From the NCBI GenBank assembly GCA_032358255.1, contig JAULBX010022409.1, positions 1 through 64,000 on the forward strand: a DNA stretch of 64,000 nt. The letters are read 5' to 3'. A model generated the notes under the pieces. That model had not been told where the DNA came from. It saw only the letters and a list, made by a program, of their open reading frames with translations, and made no database searches. Made by a program: the position numbers and the translations under genes. This DNA is from Heterotrichella gracilis (taxonomy: Eukaryota; Sar; Xanthophyceae; Tribonematales; Xanthonemataceae). Of the stretch, positions 11,527 to 23,700 are shown in pieces; the stretch's first letter is position 1, and every line of letters begins with the position of its first letter.

Positions 11527-14500
11527 ATGGCGCGCCACCTGCAGACCTCAACGTTGCTGCTGCTCGTTTGGGTGGCACTGGGCGCGGTCAGTACATCTGT
11601 GATGGGACGTAACCTTACTAGCGCCCCGCCTGAAGGTATGGTTCCAGCTGCAGCGCACTGGTTCAACCTGACTTGGTGCCTTGGGTGGCAACGTGTGCAC
11701 TATTCCTTTATGGAGCCTGGCTGTGACACACCAGGCTGGACTATGAGCATGCCGCATTCGTTTGGGCCAGTGACGTCACATCTGCCGTCGGCATGCGGGC
11801 ACGATGATACTGCAATAAATAAACAAGAATTGAGCCGCAGAGAGGATTTATTGTAGTAATCATTTCCTGTGAACTTTCTGTTTTCTTTACCTGCAATCTG
11901 CACTGCAGTGTACACACTGCAGTGTACACACTGCCAATGTGCCCTGGGCTTGGTTGATTAGGCGCAAGGTAGTGTTAATATCATGCATCGGTGCTCAAAG
12001 CCAGGTGCACAACCTGGTTGTTGCTGTAGCACAAGGTACACCGTTAGCCAGGTGCCAAGTACTGAGAGTCGATGGTACATTAAATTTGGTGGATTATGCC
12101 CATTTGGTGCATGGTGTAGGGTTTAGGGTTTCAGGGTGACCCTCGAGTACAGGTTTGGTCACCATGAGGCCTGCGGACCACAGCCATGTATGGCAAAGCG
12201 CGCGGCAGGTTCAACGGCAGTTGAATCTGCCGCTATGCAGTACCGAGGTTGTTTCAGCTTTTCCAGTTTGCAGGGTCGCGACGTACCGCATGCGGACTCG
12301 TGTTTCTGCATAGCGACACTTGTGAAGCAGTGCAGTACGACGTTAGATAAAGCTTATGAACAGGAACACGAACTCACCAAACACCGTTAAATATTCGTGG
12401 TGTGCTAGCTTTTAACCGGAGTAAGACAGCAACTCGGGACTGGTTGGATGTGGGGATCGGGGATTCGCAAAATCGCGGATCATATATTTTTGGGCTGTTT
12501 TGGCCAGCGCGCGTCTGTCTAGGGGCGGCTAATATATAAATAAATAAATGCAATAAATAGATAAATACATGCAATAAATAAATACATAAATGCAATAAAT
12601 AAATAAATAAACAAATAAATAAATAAATGCAGCGCAAGTTGCGTGAAGTCAGGCACTCGTACCTAGGCACATAAGCAAGGGGTGTATGTCAGGCTCCTCG
12701 GTAATTCCATGTCCTTGCGTGCAGTTAGCTAACCCTAGGGTTTAGGGTTAGGGACTTAGGGTTTAGGGCTGGATTCGAACCATGGACCTCAACTTGGTTA
12801 ACAATGTTCTCGTTGCCGTGCCAGCTGGCAGCATGGTATTCCAGGTGGCCTACCACAAGCGTCCACTGCCCAAAGTGCCCATCCGTCAAAGTGGGGCCCG
12901 CTACTCCACTCTCTCAACCACACTCAACTTCAAGGCTGGGCCCAAGAGCTTGGGGTAAGGCCCAAGTGCACCCTCTGACCAAACCCTAAACTCTGTGCAC
13001 CATGTACCCAGCCCTTTTGACACAAACCCTAAACCCTGTGTAGGGTGTACACGATCGATATCAACGTGGGCACCCCGCCCCAGAAGCTGACTTCAGTGCT
13101 GGATACAGGGAGCCCGACCATCAACATGGCGTGCACCGGGTGCACCGGGGAGGGGTGTGCAGATGTAGGTGGAATAGGCGGGGCCTGGAAGGGAGAAAAA
13201 TCGTGCCCAAATGTGGTCTCTCGAATGTGCTTTGAAATGCACTTCCTGGCATTTATTTGTGGTGCAAGGAAGCAATGTTGTCTAGGGCTCCCACCTTCCC
13301 ATGCACTGCCCCTGTCTTTGCTAAAACCGCAACCCATGAACCCCAACTGTATACCCTAAACCCTAAACATACCATGCCGGCCAGCCTTCAACCAGTTCTT
13401 AAACCACCTACCCCCCTGAACCCCAACCCTAAACCCTAAACCCTAAACCCTAAACCCTAAACCCTAACCGAGTCATGCTGGCTCCTCGCAGCTGAAGCCA
13501 CTCTTTAACCCCTCCAAATCCACAACCAACTCGGGGCCTGCCAAGTGCGGCAGTGCCCCTTGCAAGGCGCTGTGCGGCTCCTCCGGCAAGTGCGAGAGCC
13601 GCAGCTATGTGCCGAGAGAGTGCATGGTGTCAGGCTGCGCCTGCGACAGCAAGAAGACCTGCCAAGTGACCAGTGCATACGGTGCGCAAGGGGGGGATCA
13701 TAAAAAACGGAACAGGTGGCAACGTTTCAGGGTTTAGGGTTTATGGCGTGGCTGCAAACTCTGTGCACATGTATGTAAGTGACTAGCAAAATCCGTGTTC
13801 AGGTTACCCGTGGGGCTTAGGGTTTAGGGATTAGGGTTTTACAGCCAGGTGTGTGCACCTGGGGCTCCAATTCACAGTGGGACAGCAACAACAACAAATG
13901 CTGTGTCCTTATCAGATTAATCCCATGCATTTCCTCGCTTGGCAACCAACAACTTTATGCCCTCCCCTCGTGGCTGCAGGGGACGATTCTGTCGCAATTG
14001 GCCCCGCAATGTCCGACATGGTCTCCTTCCCCCAGTTCCCCAAGTTTAAGCCCCAGCGCCTCACTTTTCACTGCGCCGCCTCAGCAGAGAACAGCATGTA
14101 CCAAGGCTCGGTCACCATGATGGCGGGGATAAGCTTCTCCCCTATTTCGCTCTTTGCACAGGTACGCTGCTGTGTTGGGATTCAGAGGAAACCGTGACCA
14201 GTAAGCTACTTATCAATATGTGAGCCAATCAACCATTGGGGTGTAATTCTGAAGGGGTGCTTGTTACTAAGGTTCCTGACTTATATTAGTATTTACCACC
14301 AAAATGGTATGTTTGTCCCCAAATCACATTTCCCTCCCCTTTTAAACCAACATCACTCATTTCCCACAGCTGGTGAGCTTGAAGCAAATCGACCCTGTGC
14401 TCCAAATATGCATCGGGGATGGGACATCCAAGGGAGGCCCAGGGACCGTAGTCTTGGGCAGTGCAGCCCCAAAAAACAAGTTCAAGTACAGCGTTGCCGC

Positions 14501-16380
14501 CCTGCTTGACCCTCCAAAGTGGTCTGCGGCTGATCTCAACAATGGGCCACATGTCAAGCTGACCGGGGTTACCCTAGGTGGGGGTAAGTTTGGCAAGGAA
14601 ACCACCAACGTCCTGGTGAGTGGCGAGTGTGGTGGAGCTGCCGGTTTGATTGTCCTGTCTCAACCTTTGCAACACTATGATAGTAATTATAAACCATATA
14701 TCTCACCAGCAGGGCAGCAAGGGACATGCTATGGTGCTGGACACAGGCAGCAGCGCCACCACCCTAAACCCTAAAATACAATTTCAAACACATATCCGCA
14801 GGACGGCAAGGTGCTATGGCATTGGACACAGACAGCACCACCATCACCTTAAACCCTGACCTAAACCCTAAACCCCCATCCGCAGAGCGGCAAGGAACCC
14901 TTTGCCATGCTACTGGACACAGGCAGCAGCGCAAGCACCCTTCCCAGTGTGGTTTTCATCAAAGTGTGGCAGCAGCTGGTCAACTTCTATGACGCCGCGG
15001 CAGCGGTGGTGGTATATGACTACGGCCAAATGGTGGGTGGCTGGTGTTTGGGTGTCCAACAAGGGTGTATTGGGTTTCCAAGTTGATAATGAAGTAAAAA
15101 ACGCTAATTATCAGTCACCGATACCTGTTACCTACCTGTAACTGTGATTGTAAATTGCATACAGTTATTTCATTGCCATGCATGGCTCCAGGGATGCATA
15201 CACTGACAGTGGCCACATGGGTAAACGCATTTCATCCCTGTCCTTCACAGCGCAATGCTTCACTGGTCAATGTGGTGCGTACCCACAGTTGAGAGCATTG
15301 TCCTGGGTATTTAGCTCGCGCTAAAACTCAAACCTTAAACCCTTAACCCTAGCCCAAATGCCCCGCTTGCAGAGCTTTGCCTATGGCGACTTCCCAGTGA
15401 TCGGGCTTGCAGACAGCTACAAAAAAGGCATGACAGGTGCCCAGCTGGACGCGTACTTCCCCACCCTCAAGTTTGCTATGGCCGGACTCGGGGCCTCCAA
15501 GCCCATCACAATTGAGCTCAAGCCCTCCCAGTACATGCTCCAGGTCAGGATGAGCCATGCACATCATCAATGGCAATCAAATTTAAATTACTGCTAATGG
15601 AAAAATAACCAAAACCCTTTACAATACAAGGCGTCCCAGTATATGTGTACATGCTCCAGGCCAGGTTCACCACAATGACAATTTCCATCATGATCATAGT
15701 TGCAACTATGTAAATATTGAGAGTCCAAAGTGAAAGCCACTGTTGTTTCCAGGAAACTGGGGATGGAGCGGATCCCACGATATACTACATTCTGCTTGGC
15801 GACAATGCAGCGGGATCATATGGGATCAATGCTTGGGTGAATAATATGAACTATGGGGTCCTGGGCAACAACTTCCTCAACAACATGTACATGCGGGTAA
15901 GGTTGAGATGCAGGGAACAGAGCCAACATGGCATGGTTTTGGACAGCAAAAGGAACTGCATCGCATGCCATGGGAGGGTTTTCTATGAGCAGGATGGACC
16001 ATTGGGATTAAGGGGGGGGGTTGGCCCATGTCGTGGCTGGACTCATGATGAATAAATTTATATTCTAAGATATGGAAGGTATGCAGGAAGAGGACATGAT
16101 GGCACATTATATGGTTGCATTTATGGCCTTCAAGTTGAAAGTATAAGGCTTACAAGGCTTAACCCTCTGCCAATTGTCAATCTGGCAGAGGCAAGTACCG
16201 TATAATATATTTAATATCTGGTATTACCCTGCAATAAACTCACCCTATTCCATGCAAAAAACCCTTTAATTCTGAACGCTTAATCCATATTAACATGTCT
16301 CCCCCGTCTTGCAGATCGACAAGGGCAAGACCAGTGTCTCGTTTGCCAAAGTGGCAAAATGCAGTGATGTTCAATTCTGA
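11527..16380 (+). CDS. Secreted pepsin-type aspartyl protease, copy A, 501 aa
   Basis: Ten exons: 11527-11635, 12825-12954, 13044-13164, 13492-13681, 13980-14161, 14370-14615, 14886-15032, 15373-15543, 15753-15896, 16315-16380. All phases agree; the product is 501 residues. Residues 1-25 form a signal peptide (MARHLQ, then a Leu/Val-rich core). Exon 3 has YTIDINVGTPPQ followed by the first catalytic motif LDTGS and a CTGC pair. Exon 4 is a Cys-rich insert. Exon 7 has the second catalytic motif LLDTGSS. Exon 8 ends in the PSQYML strand and exon 9 has YGVLGNNFL, the usual C-lobe end of family A1. It should cleave proteins in an acidic compartment (vacuole, wall or medium). Copy B at 33428 has the same intron positions. 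Introns 6-7 carry duplicated fragments of exon 7. Confidence 0.92.
12532..12632. repeat. AAATAAATAAATGC-type AT-rich simple repeat
   Basis: A run of AAATA units broken by ATGC, inside intron 1 of protease A. It is simple low-complexity sequence with no coding content. Confidence 0.85.
13417..13470 (+). repeat. Telomere-like (CCCTAAA)n block in an intron
   Basis: About seven near-perfect CCCTAAA units lie immediately before exon 4 of protease A. This is the longest perfect interstitial run seen in the window. It sits within a gene and is flanked by unique sequence, so it is not a chromosome end. Confidence 0.9.
14708..14945 (+). repeat. Copies of the catalytic exon 7 edge in protease A
   Basis: Two decayed copies of the start of exon 7 precede the real exon at 14886. 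One begins after CAG at about 14713 (GGCAAGGGACATGC-like, then TGGACACAGGCAGCAGC), the other at about 14802 (GACGGCAAGGTGCTATGGC, then TTGGACACAGACAGC). Each carries its own AG acceptor, breaks off where the exon reads ACCCT, and continues as ACCCTAAACCCTAAA-type repeat. Confidence 0.85.
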
Positions 16381-17746
16381 CACGTTGGCAACTACTCCAG
16401 CAACTTTCAGACGATCATCAAGTTGAACAGCCACATGGAGATGATGCACAAAGTGCACTGCGGCACCAAGCTTGAAAGATGTTCAACAGCCTGTAGTACT
16501 GGTTCAACTGATAATACCAGCCAGCTTAAGGACTCCGGCAGGGAACGGCCGTGGGCTTTATCCCACCCAATTCCCAACTTGGACTTCCCAATTTAGACTT
16601 TGGAGCTGGCTGGGGTCACCCAAAATGCAGTCCACTGTCCCGCTGGCAGGATCATACCGTGTCCAAGCTCTGTCAGGGAGGCATTTATTAAATAAGGCTG
16701 TAAGGCAAATGGCATAAAGATATCCCCAGCAGATACTAAATAGATAAACAACTACGCAGCTTGTCCTTGAACGAGCGCGTTGGACTCCAGGAGTTAGCAG
16801 GGAGCAAATTATCTCCCGCAGTAGAGTAAGTAGAGTATACCATGTACCCGCACCATGCTGGCAACAAGCCAGGGTGAAAACTTTTTTAAAGATACCTTTG
16901 CAGGTTTGGCATAGCGAGTATACATACTCATCCAACATACGATCAGTCTTAAACTTCCAGGTATCCATTTTCTAATTTGCAAGATTTCCCGTTATGCAAT
17001 TACATGAAGAGTTACCATTCTGCCTGGGGTGTCATTCAGGCTGAGTGCAGGCGCCTTTGTTTTTGTTGGACATGCAGGAGGACAGTTTACGTGCCCTGGT
17101 GTGAGCCATTTGGGTTGCAATTGCGTTCCTTAGTACTGGTGTTCCCAATATGCATATCAATTTCCCGTGCCACCACTGGTTTTGTTTCGAGTTGGACTCC
17201 ACTTTAAACATTTGCGCTCCAATGCTTGACCTTGCATCGTATAAGAACCAACTTTTTTTTAGCCTCCACAGGATTTTATATTTCAGGTGTTACAGTACTA
17301 GTCTGCGCAACTTTGCACTATCAGCAGATGTGCACCTGGAAAAGAAATTTTTGTGTTTTACTTACAGTCTGATTGCATGTGCATATATTTAACGGATAAT
17401 TAGCAATGGGTGAATCAGTGACTGCGGTACTAGCCTAGCTTGGCTCGACAAAAAAGTAAGGAAAATAAAAAAATAGGCAGCACACAACTGAGTAGCAAAG
17501 AAGCATACAAAGTTCCATCCTTGCAAGCAATGACTGATTGCAGCCCTGATGTAAATCATGCTCAACATTGTGACATAGACACGACACCTGCTTTAAAACA
17601 CGGCATGCTTCTGACCCATTCCCCACCCTAGTCAGTGTCTAGGGTCCTGTCCCCACTCAGGGCAAACTTTGGGATGACCCTAACCCTCAGGGCAGGACGG
17701 TGCCCCCCCACGCTCTCTCGAGCTTCTTTGTGCCCTAGTTTAGGGT
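16381..17746. other. Intergenic between convergent protease A and PhoD, no gene seen
   Basis: About 1.4 kb between two converging stop codons. It should contain both 3' untranslated regions. The open frames are short and of ordinary AT-rich composition. Confidence 0.55.
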
Positions 17747-20700
17747 TTAGGGCAGCGAAGAGGACGACTGGAAAGGCGCTGTGTTGAGCTTCTTGATACC
17801 CTGGTAGGGTGTGCCGCTGGGGATGGGGGAGCACTTGACCTCAGTCAGGCCATCGGGCAGCTTGCGCCTGGCTGCCTCGGCGCGTGTGTAGCGCTCAAAG
17901 GACTTGACGCAGTACGCCTGGGGACAGGGAGGTTTGAGTTGAAAGTGGGTTTGAGTATGTTTTGTGTGCGGGTTCAGTGTCGATGATGCAGTACGCTATG
18001 TGCGGGGTTTGCGTTACTCGACACGGTGGCACAGCAGAGCATGGAAGTGTTGCTTGTGCGCTTTCCTTATCCAAGTAGTATGCCTGGCAAATGTTGTTCT
18101 TGTCATTAAATGAAGGAACATTAAACGAGATGAAAAATCAAATCTTAATATATAACGGTGACTTCCAACCTTGCACTCTGGCTGGCAGAATGTTGTCCAC
18201 CAGTAAATTCAATGCAATGTAATTAGCGGCGTACTGGTCATCAGCAATGTAGTGGCAATGCCCTCCCCTACCTTGTAGTCTGGCTGGCAGATGTTGTCCA
18301 CCTTGATGTAGTCAACCTTCTGCTTGGAGTTGTCCAGGTACACGTACATGAAGCCCTTGTGCTGCTGGTCGGCCCACACCTACATTGGAATGAATAACGA
18401 TGTATAAGAAAAGGTGCGAGAGATATGGGAGGTACACATAGTATACGTTACATGAAGTCCGTGCTGCTGATCAGCCCACACCTGACAAGAGGGGAGAATG
18501 GGGGGGTCAGGGGAGGAAGGGGGACAGTCTGATGGGAAGGGGACTGTTCCTTCTCAACAGGTACAGGTATGCAAAGCCCACACCTTATAATGGGATGGGA
18601 TGATGGAAGTCAGGCATTAACATGTAATTGAATGCTCTGTGCTGCTGGTTGCCCCAAATCTGTGGCCGCGGCCCTAGATGGGGTGGCGTGTGGAAATAGG
18701 GATGTTCAAGTGCGCCACACGTGTATGCGAGTTCAACAGCCCAAGTAGTGCACCCTTGCATAGATATACAGGAATACAAGCCTCCACAGCAAAACGACGT
18801 CAACGGGTACACGTAGAATTCATGCACATCCCAAGTGGAACCCTAGGGAACCCTACAATAGGGTGTAAACGAGGGTTTTCGCACCGTCACGCTCTCGTTT
18901 GAGCCTGTGCTGGCCGCCACTGTGCCGTTTGCCAGCAGGTCCAGGGGGAAGATGTTGAATGCGTTCTCAAACCCAGGGGAGGTCACACCCGCGCCATTGA
19001 ACTCAGCGTGGATCACCTTGCCCTGCATGGACAAACAAAATATATGAGTAATTTACATTCCCTGTCGTCCTTAAATGTGTGATGAAAGTGCACGTACATC
19101 ACATATTCAAGGGTGAGATGCAATATATGGATCACCTTTCCCTGCATAATTGCCGTGCTTGCCCCCGCCATACTCGATGACTGGTGGTATACGTTTCAAG
19201 AAGCAAGTTATTATCAGATTATGAATGACGTCCAGGCAGTATGGTGAGAGTTTACAAGTAGTGGGCATGAATTCTGATATTCATTGCGCCTCTAAGCCAC
19301 CCCCCTCCCCACCTTTCCGTCCATGTACAGGCCTGCGTAGTCGTTGTGGCTGTCTCCACCATACACGATGGCGTTAGTGGCGGTCTTCTCCACAGCAAGC
19401 ATCTTCTCCTTCTCAACGGTGAATCCCTTGAGAGCAGGGGAGGTGTCCATTTTGTGCAAAAATGAAATAGCTTTCTTTCAAATAATACACACACACATGC
19501 ACTATTATAACTAGCAAGGGACCCAAACGAGTCTAATTGATGGTGACTACATAAGAGTAGGGGCATACAACATCTACCATGGCGCTCGCTGGCTGTTGAC
19601 GTATCCTAACCACGACCACCATGTGACCCGTAACACACGTGTAGGCTTGGAAGTGGTGGCCACGAATGAATAATCTAGGGTTTGGGCACAACCAGTCATT
19701 GGCCAGGCCACAGTTGGCCTTTCGATCCCCCTATCAACCGCCGATCACTCACCTGCCAACCGTCGGTGTTGAAGTTAATCCTGTACTTGCCCATCAGCGC
19801 AGCCGCCCTGGCGGTGGAAAAATTTGTTTGAATAGTGGATTCCAAGTACATAACAATAAAGTACATAACAATGAAAATGGATGATGGAAACTATGACGAA
19901 ACGCGGTTCTGGAGATGCCACTATCTTCCTACCTGGCGGTGACGATGGTGGTGGTGGTCACTGGCTGGGGCTTGCCGTACTTGAACTGCTGATAGCAGTA
20001 GGGGTCGGAGGACAGGTAGGTCTTGGGCACACCGGGAGTGAGGATGGTGATGTTATCAAGGGCCTGCTGCCAGGTGGCGGCCACCTCGGGGTCCTTGGTC
20101 CTGCACACGGTAGAGTTGTTTTTCAACCGCTGAATGCTTACTGATGTGTCATGGTTGCAGCCTGCTCAGCATTGAATGCATGCAGCCTCCAAGAGACCAG
20201 CTGGAAGGATCACAAAGCCCACCTGTAGAGTTCCAATGTATTGTACATTGTGACCACAATATGCATACACTGCGTATAGTGCACTCCACACAGTACCAGG
20301 CCCTAGGGTGTATACATCGATGCTACAAATAAGGGTTGTGGATCAAGAGCAAATCCGGACGTCCATGCACACTGCTTACAGTGTAGGGCCACTCACTTCA
20401 ATGGTGTCCACAAGGTTGGGGAACCACTGCAGACTCTGAACCAGACTCAACAGAACCCTGAAGAGCTGACTAGAATGCTGACCATACAGCTGCCATGGTG
20501 TAGGGCAGTACGGTATGTACAAGATTGGTGCAACTTCGATGGGCCGTGCTCCCAATCCAGGACACCGTGCACGCAGTTTACTACAACTGTGTTTAGGGTT
20601 TTCAGTATTTGGGGTCCAGGGCCACTCACTTCATTGCATCAATGGCGCCGACCAGGTCGGGGAACCACCAGTCCAGCATGACCGTCTGCTGGCCATACAG

Positions 20701-23700
20701 CTGCCAGGTGGTCTTGGCGGCCACAGACTTGTTGGTCTCGGCGGCAAACCAGGCCACCTGCTGGTCTCCCAGGATGTGGGAGTTGGGCAGGTTGCGCACG
20801 GCCTCGGTGGCGGTCTGTGGAGGGAGGAAATGGTTGATATTGGAAGTGGTAGGGGAAATAGCGGACAGGAGAGCAGCGCCTTTCTCGTGGCTAATTCTCC
20901 TTCATTACACAACGCGCCTGTTGAAGGATAGGCGGTGTAGCTATCTGTATTTGTACATTGGAGATCGAACCACTCTAAATCAGGATGAATTTAATCACCC
21001 TGGATTAAATTCACTTGCCGTCTGTGGAGTGAACACCAAACATGCTGCAGGTGGGGTCGGTATTATAGGCTAAACCTCAGGTTTAAACTTTCAACCCTAC
21101 AACCTAGCCACCCCAGTCCGCACCTTGATGGCCTGCATGGACGCCTCCTGGGTGGGGGTGAGGGTGAACGGTGTGGTGGAGGTGGGGTTGGCACCAAAGG
21201 CTGCTGATGCCACACCAATAACGCTGTTGAAGCCCTGGGTGGCATTGGCAAAGGTGCCGGGGTCCTGGGTACGGCCCTGCAGAGGGTTGAGGAAGTAGGG
21301 TTCATTGGAGTTATGGACAATGATTTATTGGGGTTACCTAGGGTATTGGGTAGGTTTAGGTGGGGTGTTTAATTTGGATGTTTTTGCAGCACGGGCTCCT
21401 GAGAGGAGTAGAGATTGAGTAAGGGGTAGATCAGGTTAGGACCTAGATTCGTTCCCCAGAGTAAACCCCCAGCCATGATGACACCAATATGGAAACAATG
21501 AACAAGTTGCAGTTTCTTATTTGGCGTTTGAGACAGTAACCGTTGTGTCCCCATGGTCTGCTTGTCAGACGCTAGGTGGTGGACTTCCTGACTTGCACAT
21601 GGATTGGTTTGCGGGTGTAACATTATGCGAGCGCTGGCGTTGCACGGACTTACCAACTTACAAGAGGTGGAATACATGTTTCATTTCACATAGAATGCCA
21701 ACAGCCAGTGACTAGGGCGTCGTTGCGTAGGGTTCACCGGGCCTGGGTTTAGGGTTTAAGGGTGACCCTAGGGTTTCTGTCCGCACCGTGACCCTGCCCT
21801 CTGCCATCATCAGGGTTGCAAGCTTGCCAAACTGGAAGGTGCGGTTGATCTTGGCACCGATGAAGGAGCCGTTCACGTAGCTCCTGATGGGCAGCCACTC
21901 GTGGTAGGCCTGGATGGCGTTGTTCTTGCGCACCTCCCAGTCACCCTCTGTAGGGTTGGGCAAGGGTTTGGTTAGGGTTTTGGGTGGGCGCAATTGGGTG
22001 TGGTTAGGGTCTGGATGGCAGCGGCCTTGCACAGGTCAATAAAGTATAATGTAAAATTGAGGTTTTCATGGGTGCGATAGAGTGGAATTAGGGTTGGATG
22101 GCAGCGGGACGCCGTGCCTTCCAGGTGCTCTCTGTAGGGTTTGGGCAAAGCATTAGGGTTTCTGGCGAGGTATTTGTGTTCACATGTGCGGTGGAGGAAT
22201 TAGGTTGTTGGCAAGGGCAGGGGTTTAGCAAGAGGCTCTAGTGTACTCAGTCAGAGTTCGGCAAGGGCTGGGGTTCAACAATGGTTTAGATGCGTACGCG
22301 CAGCACTGTTTAGGGTTTTGGCAAGGGGTTTCGTTGCGTACGTGTGGTGGAGTTGTGGTTCTCTGCGCCGTTCATGTACGCGTTGTTTGCAAACTCATGG
22401 TCATCCCAGATGGCAACCAGGGGGGACGCGGCGCTCAGAGCCTGCAGGAAGCAACTGTCACGATTACAATTGATCAAATGATTGATCACAAATGATTACA
22501 ACAGATCACACTCACAGATGGCAACCAGGGAGGTGTTGGCAGCAGAATTTGCATGTTGCAGTCACAACGATCACACTGAATCATCACATGAAGCAAGCGT
22601 GTGCAATCATGTGCAAGTATTTAGGTTTCCTAGGCAAATTTCCAGGGGTTTCATCTAGTTCTAAGGGCTCTTGTGCCTCACCTGCAGGCCTGCATCCTTG
22701 CGGTAGGTCGAGTAGCGCTGGCGGTAGTCGCTGAGGCTCACGATGTCAGTGGCGGGCTGCAGGCCTGCAAAATGGGATAATATTTTTTAAACGTTATTGA
22801 CTAAAAACCAACCAAGGTAGTCGCTGAGGCTCACTATGTCGTTGATCGGCTGCAGGCCTGGCAAAAGGGGTAGGATTTATTATTGATGGTCAGCCAAAAA
22901 ATATCATGTCAAGGTCAATGAGACAGCCCATGTTATGGGCGGGCTGCAGGGCCTGGCAAGAGGGGTGTCACAGTTTTCACAACTACATTCTTCTGTTCGA
23001 ATACTTTTGATATGCTTTGCCGGATCAAGGACGAGTTCCCGCTTGTGTGGAATGCATTGTAGATTATCGCAAACCGTTAAAGCCTCATAGGAACCATGGC
23101 CGTGGCCTAGAAAAGCGATGCGCTTGCGGATCGCTTTTCTAGGCCACGACTAAGGTTTTTATGAGGCCACGACCATGGTGCGGGCATACACAGACTATAG
23201 TATATATCTGATTGTATCACGTATGATAAAGGTCGGCACCAGCATGCATGATGCATGCACGTGTAATGCACACTGCTGCTTTCCGTAATCTAAGTACTTA
23301 GTTACGCATCTGCAAATTCATTATATTAACTCATTATTGTACAAATAACAATTACTGGTAGGCGACAACAAGAAAATCTGGAGGGTGTTGTATATATGCT
23401 CACCCAGTGGTGCCTCAGCGTACCGCCCTGCCTGCTGTGGTGAAGGGTAGGAGTTGACGCCATACTCATACACCTGCACACAACGGGTGGGAGGTGAGGA
23501 CAAGCCAAGCCAGGGGCCCCATGTGGCATATGCGGCACTGTATACTTTGCCCGACAAGAGAATGGTGCTAGTGTGCTTTAGGTGTGCAGGGAGTATGGTT
23601 CCATGTCCCTGGAATAGGGGCTCATGTGACAACACAACACTGATGACTGATGCAGCACTGGTGACGCGGCACGACAGCGTCACTAGTAGAGTTGTCATGG

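Noticed and set aside
13417-13470. Chromosome end or telomere-fusion site suggested by the CCCTAAA run
   Set aside because: The run is only about seven units, sits between two phased exons of one gene, and similar short runs occur in many introns on both strands.
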